A model generated the notes under the pieces. That model was not told the origin of the DNA and searched no databases. It saw nothing but the letters and a program-made list of their open reading frames with translations. From Alphaproteobacteria bacterium (GTDB taxonomy: Bacteria > Pseudomonadota > Alphaproteobacteria > UBA8366 > GCA-2717185), in assembly GCA_016764135.1 (NCBI GenBank), contig JAESSL010000150.1, forward strand, positions 1 through 7,013: DNA of 7,013 nt, written 5' to 3'. The position numbers were made by a program, and so were the translations under genes. This document shows positions 1 to 5,602 of this stretch, one piece after another. Within the stretch, counting starts at the first letter, position 1. Each line of letters begins with the position of its first letter.

Positions 1-669
1 CTGCATCTGGGCGACTGGATGGTGATGCTGACCACGACGGACCCTGAGAAATATCTGAAAATCCGCGACGCCCGGACTGCGGCGCGGGCCAAGGGGATGA
101 GCGCCAGCGACTCCATGGTTGGGTTAGGCCCTGAATTGAAGACCGGTCCGGACTTGTTGGCGCAATGGCGGCCAAGCTTCCTGTCCATGTGCGACGCTTT
201 CGCCGAGGCTGATCCGCGCCACCGGGTAAAATGGTCGGGACCGGATATGAGCGTGCGGTCCGCCGCTACGGCGCGCCAGATGGAGACATGGGCGCACGGG
301 CAGGAAATATACGATCTGCTGCGCCGCCCGCGCGAGGCGACGGACCGGTTGAAAAACATTGCGGTGCTGGGCGTGCGGACCTTCGGCTGGACCTTCGTCA
401 ATCGCGGCCTGACGCCGCCCGCCGATGTTCCCTATGTCCGGTTGACGGCGCCGTCCGGGGCGATCTGGGACTGGAACGAACCCAACGAGAACAACAAGGT
501 GGAAGGCCTAGCCGAAGATTTTTGCCGTGTCGTCACCCAGGGGCGCAATATTTCAGAGGTGAATTTGACCGTCGTCGGTGAGGCCGCAACGGCGTGGATG
601 GAGGTTGCGCAATGCTTCGCCGGACCGCCAAATGACCCGCCCGCGCCCGGCGTGCGGGGTTGGTCCTGA
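1..669 (+). CDS. TIGR03084-type DinB/MDMPI-like metal-binding protein, 5'-partial
   Basis: The reading frame is open from the first base, so the true start lies outside the window; 222 residues are visible and roughly 30-40 seem to be missing. Codons 1-6 read LHLGDW, followed by TDPEKYL. This resembles the first helix of the DinB/mycothiol-dependent maleylpyruvate isomerase fold, where a histidine of this kind is a metal ligand. Around codons 82-105 the block MSVRSAATARQMETWAHGQE carries the second conserved histidine (codon 99). The C-terminal part (RLTAPSGAIWDW, then DFCRVVTQGRN and AQCFAGPP) matches my memory of the TIGR03084 family, whose function is unknown. A cytoplasmic protein is expected, as no membrane segment is visible. 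The next gene on the strand starts about 175 bp later behind its own promoter, so they are probably not co-transcribed. The family assignment is from memory; the enzymatic role is not known. Confidence 0.8.
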   Translation: MHLGDWMVMLTTTDPEKYLKIRDARTAARAKGMSASDSMVGLGPELKTGPDLLAQWRPSFLSMCDAFAEADPRHRVKWSGPDMSVRSAATARQMETWAHGQEIYDLLRRPREATDRLKNIAVLGVRTFGWTFVNRGLTPPADVPYVRLTAPSGAIWDWNEPNENNKVEGLAEDFCRVVTQGRNISEVNLTVVGEAATAWMEVAQCFAGPPNDPPAPGVRGWS

Positions 670-768
670 GCTAAACAGAGGCAGAAATCCAATGCCGTTT
701 ACCCTGGATGCAATGCGCCGTCTGGCGGAGGGTGCGGGTGAAGAATGAAATCAAAAATGGCGATACGA

Positions 769-797
769 TTGGTGTTTACCAGCGAAAGGCGTAAAAT
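769..797 (+). promoter_or_regulatory. Putative sigma70-type promoter of the Asp-box propeller gene
   Basis: A TTGGTG -35-like hexamer (769-774) is followed after exactly 17 bp by TAAAAT (792-797), five of six matches to the -10 consensus. Transcription would begin near 804. A Shine-Dalgarno GGGAGAA at 834-840 sits four bases before the ATG at 845. The rest of the 670-844 gap is AT-rich. It holds only an 18-codon ORF (692-748), which I do not regard as a supported gene. The -35 match is weak (three of six). Confidence 0.4.
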
Positions 798-844
798 TAA
801 CCAAACCTTATTTCTGTTTGTCTGTTTTTTTCCGGGAGAATCAC

Positions 845-1894
845 ATGAAAAGTACATTATTCGTGGGCGCAGCGGCGCCGGGTGAAGGCGACGCGACATG
901 CGGCGTATACAGATTGGCGTCGGGTTCGTCCGAATGGCTCCGTTTGACCAACGGGTTGCCCGATAATATGCAGGTGAATGTGATTGAGGGCCGTCCGGGC
1001 AACCCTTCCGAACTCTATGCGGGAAGCCAGCTTGGCCTGTTCAAATCCACCGATGGCGGCGATAGCTGGACGGATATGGGCGTGCCTGTCGACGATCGGT
1101 CGATCTATTCCATCTCACTGCATCCGACCGATGCGAACACGATTTATGTCGGTATGGACCACACGGTGATTTTCAAGACGACCGATGGCGGCGCCTCATG
1201 GTCGCGGTTGGCTACAATCCAGCCCGCCAGCGCCATTCCCGGCTGTTTCCCGGTGCGGGTGTTGCGCATGGCGATTGACCCGAGCAACCCGGAAGAAGTC
1301 TATGGGGCGCTGGAGGTGGGTGGCTTTATTCGCAGCCTCGATGGCGGCGCGACCTGGGAAGATATGAGCGAGGCGTTTGTCGAATTATCCAAGAAGCCGC
1401 ATCTGGCCAACCATATCCTCAGTGACAACGACGCTGAAGGCATGCTGGATTTGCATGCGCTCTCCATCAGTTCGGCGCAACCGGGCGTCATCTGGATCGC
1501 CAACCGCCTGGGGCTGTTCATCAGCGAGGACAAGGGCGCGTCCTGGCGTGAATACGGCATCGAACACTATTCCGAGTTGACCTATAGCCGGGACATTCTG
1601 CCCAGCCCGCATGATCCCAACGTGTTTTATGCGGCGTTGAGCGACTCCGCGCGGGGGCAGGCGGGATCTCTGTATCGCACCAACGACCTTGGCAAAAGCT
1701 GGAATCGGATAGACCATGACATCACCATCGAGAGCACCTTGATGAAGGTCACGGTGAATGATGGCGATCCGGACAAGGTGTATTGCGCCGCGCGTCTGGG
1801 ACAGGTTTTCGGCACCGAAGATGGCGGGGTCACCTGGAACGCCGCGCATTTACCCGACGGCGTCGGCGACCTTCGCGCGATTGTCAGTATTTAG
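845..1894 (+). CDS. BNR/Asp-box repeat beta-propeller protein (sialidase/VPS10-like fold)
   Basis: The 349-residue protein is built almost entirely of Asp-box repeats (S/T-x-D-x-G-x-S/T-W). Six are clear: residues 68-75, 112-119, 164-171, 227-234, 279-286 and 324-331. Each is preceded by a strand such as YAG..LGLFKS or YVG..TVIFKT. The N-terminal stretch GVYRLASGSSEWLRL (20-34) looks like a degenerate seventh blade, which suggests a closed seven-bladed propeller. I chose the ATG at 845 because GGGAGAA lies just upstream; a TTG at 818 in the same frame would precede that site. There is no signal peptide, membrane helix or catalytic domain, unlike secreted sialidases, so a cytoplasmic binding or scaffold role is possible. 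Asp boxes shape the fold and do not indicate catalysis, so enzyme activity should not be assumed. It is convergent with the anbu remnant, leaving 24 bp between stop codons. Confidence 0.85.
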   Translation: MKSTLFVGAAAPGEGDATCGVYRLASGSSEWLRLTNGLPDNMQVNVIEGRPGNPSELYAGSQLGLFKSTDGGDSWTDMGVPVDDRSIYSISLHPTDANTIYVGMDHTVIFKTTDGGASWSRLATIQPASAIPGCFPVRVLRMAIDPSNPEEVYGALEVGGFIRSLDGGATWEDMSEAFVELSKKPHLANHILSDNDAEGMLDLHALSISSAQPGVIWIANRLGLFISEDKGASWREYGIEHYSELTYSRDILPSPHDPNVFYAALSDSARGQAGSLYRTNDLGKSWNRIDHDITIESTLMKVTVNDGDPDKVYCAARLGQVFGTEDGGVTWNAAHLPDGVGDLRAIVSI

Positions 1895-1918
1895 GCAGGA
1901 ATAATCCGGGGCGGCGTT

Positions 1919-2310
1919 TTAGGTTTTAAAGTCAGGCAACAGCGTAAAGGTTTGCTTGATGGCGTCGCCCCATCCTGACGAGCTTGCCTGATAACAGGAA
2001 CCCTTGGCCTCGAACCGTTTCGTGACGGATTTCGAGGCTGTCTTTGTTGTATTTCTGCAGGTCCAGCGGCAGCCCGACCGGTAAATTCGCCTTGATCGTC
2101 GAATTGAACGACGCCATCAGAAGCTTGGCCGCGTCTTCAAATTCCATGTCTGGATCAAAGACCCGCACCAGTATCGGGCGTCCGTATTTTGTTTCGTCGA
2201 TTTGGGTTTCGCCGATCTGGAAAACGGCGTGTCCTTCGACGTTTCGATGAAGTTTCCTTCGGTATAAACCAGAAAGAGTAGCGGGGCGCCGGTCGACGTT
2301 TGAATGTCAG
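1919..2310 (-). pseudogene. Anbu-type proteasome-like peptidase remnant (C-terminal half, frameshifted)
   Basis: Three segments of the minus strand resemble consecutive parts of Anbu (COG3484, the bacterial proteasome-like Ntn hydrolase). From about 2308 to 2222 one frame reads LLFLVYTEGNFIE and then DTPF. From 2222 to about 2015 the next frame reads FQIGETQIDETKYGRPI, then an EDAAK segment and ANLPVGLPLDL. From about 2011 to the TAA at 1921-1919 the first frame returns and reads GWGDAIKQTFTLLPDF. The first shift fits loss of one base in the A4 run at 2221-2224; the second restores the frame by one extra base near 2010-2025. The N-terminal half, including the catalytic N-terminal nucleophile expected of an Ntn hydrolase, is absent. 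That space is occupied by the marR gene, whose stop codon abuts the fragment. No usable start is seen, so a functional product is unlikely. Family assignment is from remembered motifs. Confidence 0.75.
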
Positions 2311-2741
2311 GCCATGAGCTTGCCCAGAAGGTCCGAGAGGGTTTTCGTCTGTGCTGGCGTCAGTTTTGAGCCAACTGAAGCTTCGATGGCGGGCGCGTAG
2401 GTCGACCACATTTCACGGCGACAATCTCGGCCTGCGGGCGTGAGGATGAGGCGTTGGCCGCGCGCGTCATCCTCGCAGGCCTCCCGCGCCAAATAGCCCG
2501 CTTTCTCGATCCGCTCAACCAGACGCGATACGCCGTATTGACGCAGCAGGAGGGCTGATTCCAGCTCAAAGGGGCGCAGTCCGTCCGCGCCTGCGCGCTC
2601 CAGTTCCAGCAAAACATCGTACCAGACCAAGGGCGGATGGCCGGCTTTTTTGAGAGCGGCTTCGACGCTGGATAAAGCGGTCTGTTGGGCGCGGACCAGC
2701 CGCACCCATGTCTGGATTGTGAGGTCTGTGGGGTTTTTCAT
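2307..2741 (-). CDS. MarR-family winged-helix transcriptional regulator
   Basis: The 144-residue protein has MarR architecture. An N-terminal dimerisation helix (about 5-33) leads into the winged helix-turn-helix: LVWYDVLLELE (38-48), then RPFELESALLLRQYGVSRLV (56-75) with the recognition helix, then GYLAREACEDDARGQRLILT (82-101), whose D-x-R wing is a family hallmark. The C-terminal helices (about 103-143) complete the dimer interface. MarR proteins are cytoplasmic homodimers that bind palindromic operators and are usually released by small phenolic or electrophilic ligands or by thiol oxidation. The GST gene is divergent and shares an 89-bp region dense in palindromes, so autorepression plus control of GST is the natural inference. 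I prefer the ATG at 2741 over the ATG at 2756, because the best promoter has its -10 at 2753-2748, between the two. Neither start has a Shine-Dalgarno sequence, so the message may be leaderless. The ligand is unknown. Confidence 0.9.
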   Translation of the reverse strand: MKNPTDLTIQTWVRLVRAQQTALSSVEAALKKAGHPPLVWYDVLLELERAGADGLRPFELESALLLRQYGVSRLVERIEKAGYLAREACEDDARGQRLILTPAGRDCRREMWSTYAPAIEASVGSKLTPAQTKTLSDLLGKLMA

Positions 2742-2747
2742 AAATGT

Positions 2748-2776
2748 AATATACATGCATTTGCATTGACTTGCAA
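2748..2776 (-). promoter_or_regulatory. Putative marR promoter
   Basis: On the minus strand TTGCAA (2776-2771, four of six to the -35 consensus) is followed after 17 bp by TATATT (2753-2748, five of six). Transcription would start close to 2741, which is the preferred marR ATG and points to a leaderless transcript. The -35 lies inside the central palindrome, so a bound repressor would block it. Confidence 0.45.
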
Positions 2777-2780
2777 GTCA
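2767..2780. promoter_or_regulatory. Central 14-bp perfect palindrome in the marR/gst control region
   Basis: TGACTTGCAAGTCA is perfectly self-complementary. It lies between the two arms of the larger inverted repeat, nearer the marR side. Its core TTGCAA doubles as the predicted marR -35, and the overlapping TTGAC (2766-2770) could be a -35 toward gst, though no good -10 stands 16-18 bp from it. It may be a third MarR dimer site. Confidence 0.5.
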
Positions 2781-2830
2781 TCAGCGTCTAATTGAATGCA
2801 AGTGCATGTATATTACATAGGGAACTCACC

Positions 2831-3529
2831 ATGATTGACCAAAATTTTTCCGGCCTCACATTGATAAGTCACCATCTTTGTCCGTATGTTCAGCGGGCGG
2901 TTATCGTTCTGACCGAAAAGAACATTCCGCATGAACGCGTATATATCGACCTCGCCAACAAGCCAGATTGGTTTTCGGCATTATCGCCGTTGGGCAAGGT
3001 CCCCATTTTGAAAACGGAATCGGCGGTTCTGTTTGAAAGTCAGGTCATCGCTGAATATTTGGATGAGATTACGCCCGGCTCCCTACATCCGACGGACGCT
3101 CTGGCCAAAGCGCGGCATCGCGCCTGGATCGAATATGGCTCAGCGACGCTGGCTGCCATCGGTGGTTTCTACAATGTGCCGGATTTGGCGATTTTTGACG
3201 AAAAGCGGCTCGCCTTGCGGCGTCTATTCGCGCAAACCGACGCGGAGATCGAGGGGCCCTATTTTTCCGGTGACGACTTCCACATGATTGACGGCGTCTG
3301 GGGGACAATTTTCCGCTACTTTGACGCCTTCGACCAGATCGGTGACTTTGGGATCATGGCGGGCTTTGATCGCGTGCAGGCGTGGCGCGCTGTTTTGGCG
3401 AAAAGGCCGTCCATTCTCGACGCCGCGCCAACCGGATATCCAGAGCGGCTGTTGCGTTTTCTGGAAGACCGCAAGTCTCACCTCGCGACGCTTATGCCGA
3501 GGCCAGAATTGCAACGCCGAACAGGATGA
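2831..3529 (+). CDS. Glutathione S-transferase family protein
   Basis: The 232-residue protein has the two-domain GST layout and normal length. The thioredoxin-like N-terminal domain (about 8-80) carries HHLCPYVQR, with Cys17 at the usual active-site position of omega- and beta-like GSTs, KVPIL with the cis-proline (Pro58) that contacts glutathione, and FESQVIAEYLDE, where Glu69-Ser70 bind the gamma-glutamyl group. The all-helical C-terminal domain (about 90-215) includes GPYFSGDDFHMIDGVW. There the N-capping box keeps its aspartate (Asp154) but has His151 where serine is usual. The ATG at 2831 is chosen because AGGGA (2819-2823) sits seven bases upstream; the in-frame TTG at 2792 falls inside the operator. 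A TATATT at 2809-2814 may be the -10, with no clear -35. A cysteine-type GST more often does thiol transfer or reductive dehalogenation than conjugation; the substrate is unknown. The last 38 bp overlap the convergent transporter gene. Confidence 0.92.
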   Translation: MIDQNFSGLTLISHHLCPYVQRAVIVLTEKNIPHERVYIDLANKPDWFSALSPLGKVPILKTESAVLFESQVIAEYLDEITPGSLHPTDALAKARHRAWIEYGSATLAAIGGFYNVPDLAIFDEKRLALRRLFAQTDAEIEGPYFSGDDFHMIDGVWGTIFRYFDAFDQIGDFGIMAGFDRVQAWRAVLAKRPSILDAAPTGYPERLLRFLEDRKSHLATLMPRPELQRRTG

Positions 3530-4349
3530 CCAAGGCCCAGCCGAGACGGCGTTTCAGATCGCCCTCCGCGAGGAGAACGCTGCCCATCAGGACGGTGAGC
3601 AGAACGCTGATCTCGCGGGTGGGCGCCACATAAACGACGGGCGTGAAGGTCATGGCGTAGAGCACCAGAATATAGGCGAGCGGGTTGAATACCGCGATGG
3701 CGATGACGCTCATCCGATGGTCGCGCCAGTAGGCTCTGACCGCGCCGCGGCGTTTGACCGCGAGCGGCGCCAACAGAACCGTGCGGCCGACGCTGGAGGC
3801 GTAATCCAGCAGAAGCGGCGGTATAAGCAAGGTCGATACGGCGTAACTGTCCCAGACGGTATAGCTGCCGATCAGAAACCCGGCGCCAGCGCCAAACAGC
3901 ATCGAGGTGGTTCGATTGACCGCGCCGCTTTTGAACCCGCCGGCCAGAAAGACGACGCCGATAATGATCGTAATGGCGCCGAGCCCAAGCTGCGGGGTCA
4001 TGATCTCGCCTAGAAACAAGACCGCAAAGGACGTCGATAAAAAAGGGCCCGTAGCGCGGGCGATGGGATAGACGAGAGATAAATCGCCCCGTCTATACCC
4101 GGCTTGCAGCAGCAAAAAATAGCCCAGATGCAGGGTCGCGCTGCCGATGATAAAGACGGTCTCCCAGAGTCCGAAGACGGGTTTCTCGGCGATCAAAACA
4201 AAGAGCGCGGCGGGCAGGTAGAGCAGCGCCGAGAGAGCGGAAAAGAGCCAGACGAGTTCTGGCCCGCCATTGATGCGCTTGATGAAAAAATTCCACGTTG
4301 CGTGGCAACACGCGGCGGTCAGGATGAGCGCAAATCCGAAGAGCGTCAT
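3492..4349 (-). CDS. EamA/DMT-superfamily transporter, ten transmembrane segments
   Basis: The 285-residue protein is highly hydrophobic and shows the duplicated EamA layout: two halves of five helices. Approximate helices are 3-22, 33-53, 63-84, 92-114, 121-138, 149-170, 175-196, 213-232, 237-262 and 267-284. The fourth helix of the first half, PIARATGPFLSTSFAVLFLG, and the equivalent in the second half, PTREISVLLTVLMGSVLL, are each followed by an acidic residue (Glu115, Glu262), as is typical of EamA repeats. The length is normal. The start is supported by GAGGT (4359-4355) five bases upstream. Members sit in the inner membrane and usually export amino acids or other metabolites, or take up metabolites; the substrate cannot be read from the sequence. 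It converges on gst, and its stop lies inside that gene. A TGCA-nn-TGCA motif 32 bp upstream of the start hints at control by the neighbouring MarR. Confidence 0.92.
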   Translation of the reverse strand: MTLFGFALILTAACCHATWNFFIKRINGGPELVWLFSALSALLYLPAALFVLIAEKPVFGLWETVFIIGSATLHLGYFLLLQAGYRRGDLSLVYPIARATGPFLSTSFAVLFLGEIMTPQLGLGAITIIIGVVFLAGGFKSGAVNRTTSMLFGAGAGFLIGSYTVWDSYAVSTLLIPPLLLDYASSVGRTVLLAPLAVKRRGAVRAYWRDHRMSVIAIAVFNPLAYILVLYAMTFTPVVYVAPTREISVLLTVLMGSVLLAEGDLKRRLGWALVILFGVAILASA

Positions 4350-4380
4350 GGTTTACCTCAAAGTCGTCCGGGTTGAAGAC

Positions 4381-4392
4381 GTGCAACTGCAC
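4381..4392. promoter_or_regulatory. Possible MarR half-operator upstream of the transporter
   Basis: GTGCA-AC-TGCAC has the same TGCA-nn-TGCA core and spacing as the palindromes in the marR/gst operator (2755-2766 and 2796-2807). It ends 31 bp before the transporter start, where a repressor could act. The core is only eight fixed bases, so a chance match is possible. No convincing promoter was found beside it. Confidence 0.25.
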
Positions 4393-4591
4393 GCCCCTCC
4401 AACCCCCCTAGCTTTTTCGTCTTTAAGGTGTCTGCCGTACACGGCTCATACCGGCGCTCGGTCCAGACCTGATATTCGACAAACGACGAAAACCAGCGGA
4501 ACCCTAGCCGCACTTGGATAGGCCCGAAGAGTTTACGCCGCCGCCGGGTTTTGTAAAGCGGGCCAAGCCCCATAAGTTGGCGACAGAGCGC

Positions 4592-5476
4592 CTAAAACGG
4601 TGTGTCGCCTTGAATCATGATTTTGTGGATGCGGCGTTGAAAGCCGGTGTAATCATTAACGGCGAAATGCTGGGTGCACCGGTTGTCCCAAAAGGTCAGC
4701 ATGTCTTTTGACCAATTGACCCGGCAGGTGAACTCCGGTCGCCGCGCATGCACTTTCAGATAATCCAGCAGCGGCTTGCTCTCTTCATTGCTCCATCCTT
4801 CAATCTGGTCGGTATGGTAGCCAAGATAGAGCGCCTTGCGTCCGGTTTCCGGATGCGTCCGCACCAGAGGGTGCACAGACACGGTTTGCGCGTTGCCCGG
4901 GTTAATCTGCGCAAGCGGTGCGACGCCTGAAGTTACGCGTTCCATCCGGGACATGCCGGAGGTGTTGTTTTTGGTGTCGCCGTCATTCACGCCTTTCAAT
5001 CCCGCCAGCGTTTTTTTCAACCCGTCCGACAGGGAATCATAGGCCAGATAGAGATTGACGAAAATAGTATCGCCGCCATAGGGCGGGATTTCGCGGCCAT
5101 ATAGCATGGTGCCTTTGGCGGGCTTGGGCGTATACATCTGGTCCGAATGCCAGACATCTCCGTTGTTGATGGATTCCGCCGGCGTTTTCAGCATTTCGAT
5201 AATTTCCGGATACCCGTCCAGCGCCTTATTGAACAGGTGCGGGTGAATATCCCCGAACCGTTTGGCGAATTCGATGTGTTGTTCGGGCGTCATGTTCTGG
5301 TCGCGAAAATAAATGACGTGATGGGAAAGCCAGGCGCGGTGAATTTCCGCAAGGGTCTCTTCATCCACGCCAGCGGCGATATCGACGCCCCCGATTTCAG
5401 CGCCCAGTGCGCCCGCAAGGGGCGTTACGGTGAGATGTTTGAATTCCTGCTCGTCCGCGACCACTGTTTCCGCCAC
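4592..5476 (-). CDS. TauD/TfdA-family Fe(II)/2-oxoglutarate-dependent dioxygenase
   Basis: The 294-residue protein matches the TauD family in length and motif order. The start HLTVTPLAGALGAEIGGVD is the usual N-terminal signature. His110 and Asp112 in VWHSDQMY form the first two iron ligands, and His270 in NRCTQHFAVNDY is the third. The family couples oxidative decarboxylation of 2-oxoglutarate to hydroxylation of a substrate, releasing sulfite from taurine and similar sulfonates in TauD itself. Counting from the distal histidine, the position equal to TauD Arg270, which binds the 2-oxoglutarate carboxylate, is Lys285 (RRIHKIMI). Arg281 and Arg282 are nearby. Translation starts at GTG (5476-5474) behind AGGAGAG (5487-5481). 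The protein is soluble and cytoplasmic. No tauABC transporter genes are visible, so taurine is not established as the substrate; other sulfonates, sulfate esters or carboxylates are equally possible. Confidence 0.9.
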   Translation of the reverse strand: MAETVVADEQEFKHLTVTPLAGALGAEIGGVDIAAGVDEETLAEIHRAWLSHHVIYFRDQNMTPEQHIEFAKRFGDIHPHLFNKALDGYPEIIEMLKTPAESINNGDVWHSDQMYTPKPAKGTMLYGREIPPYGGDTIFVNLYLAYDSLSDGLKKTLAGLKGVNDGDTKNNTSGMSRMERVTSGVAPLAQINPGNAQTVSVHPLVRTHPETGRKALYLGYHTDQIEGWSNEESKPLLDYLKVHARRPEFTCRVNWSKDMLTFWDNRCTQHFAVNDYTGFQRRIHKIMIQGDTPF

Positions 5477-5602
5477 AATACTCTCCTGATCCGCTATTTT
5501 ACCGAGCCCATATTAAGCGATGTCGCGTCATCATTTTGCAACACCAATTAATTAAAAACTGTCTGGACAAATTTTCAGATCAGAGGAAGGACGGAAACGC
5601 CA
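5477..5602. promoter_or_regulatory. Divergent intergenic region between the dioxygenase and phoX
   Basis: This 126-bp AT-rich stretch must hold the 5' signals of both genes. Toward the dioxygenase, TAATAT (5515-5510) and TAAAAT (5501-5496) are -10-like, without good -35 partners. Toward phoX the AT-rich block at 5545-5558 and the small palindrome TGTC-TG-GACA (5560-5569) are the only notable elements, with the purine-rich AGAGGAAGGA (5582-5591) as ribosome site. No full Pho box was found. Confidence 0.35.

Larger units (their letters stand above)
2744..2818. promoter_or_regulatory. Shared marR/gst operator: 24-bp inverted repeat
   Basis: The arms at 2744-2767 and 2795-2818 are reverse complements over 24 bp with one mismatch, separated by 27 bp. 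Each arm holds an imperfect palindrome of the form ATGCA-nn-TGCAT (2755-2766 and 2796-2807, centres 41 bp apart, about four helical turns). Each also holds a TATATT that can serve as the -10 for the outward-facing gene. Placement between divergent marR and gst, with operator and -10 elements interleaved, fits repression of both genes by MarR dimers. Binding is inferred from layout. Confidence 0.75.

Noticed and set aside
692..748. 18-codon ORF after the first gene, with AGAGG upstream
   Set aside because: It is too short, and nothing except the purine-rich upstream stretch supports it.
818..844. TTG start extending the Asp-box protein by nine residues
   Set aside because: The good Shine-Dalgarno sequence (834-840) lies downstream of this TTG and serves the ATG at 845.
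1385..1849. Minus-strand ORF of 154 codons
   Set aside because: It is a shadow of the Asp-box repeat gene, with no ribosome site or domain.
3288..4013. Long plus-strand ORF of 241 codons
   Set aside because: It starts inside gst and runs antisense through the transporter gene. Its product is a low-complexity charged sequence with no motif, while the minus strand encodes a clear ten-helix membrane protein.
4358..4573. Minus-strand ORF of 71 codons between the dioxygenase and the transporter
   Set aside because: It has no Shine-Dalgarno sequence and no recognisable family. The segment FRWFSSFVEYQVWTERRYEP looks somewhat protein-like, so a degraded gene cannot be excluded, but nothing positive supports it.
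4514..4711. Plus-strand ORF of 65 codons
   Set aside because: Its second half is antisense to the dioxygenase C-terminus, and it has no ribosome site.
5545..5570. Possible Pho box before phoX
   Set aside because: One CTGTC-like half is present after an AT-rich spacer, but the direct-repeat partner 11 bp upstream reads TAATTAA, so the site does not qualify.
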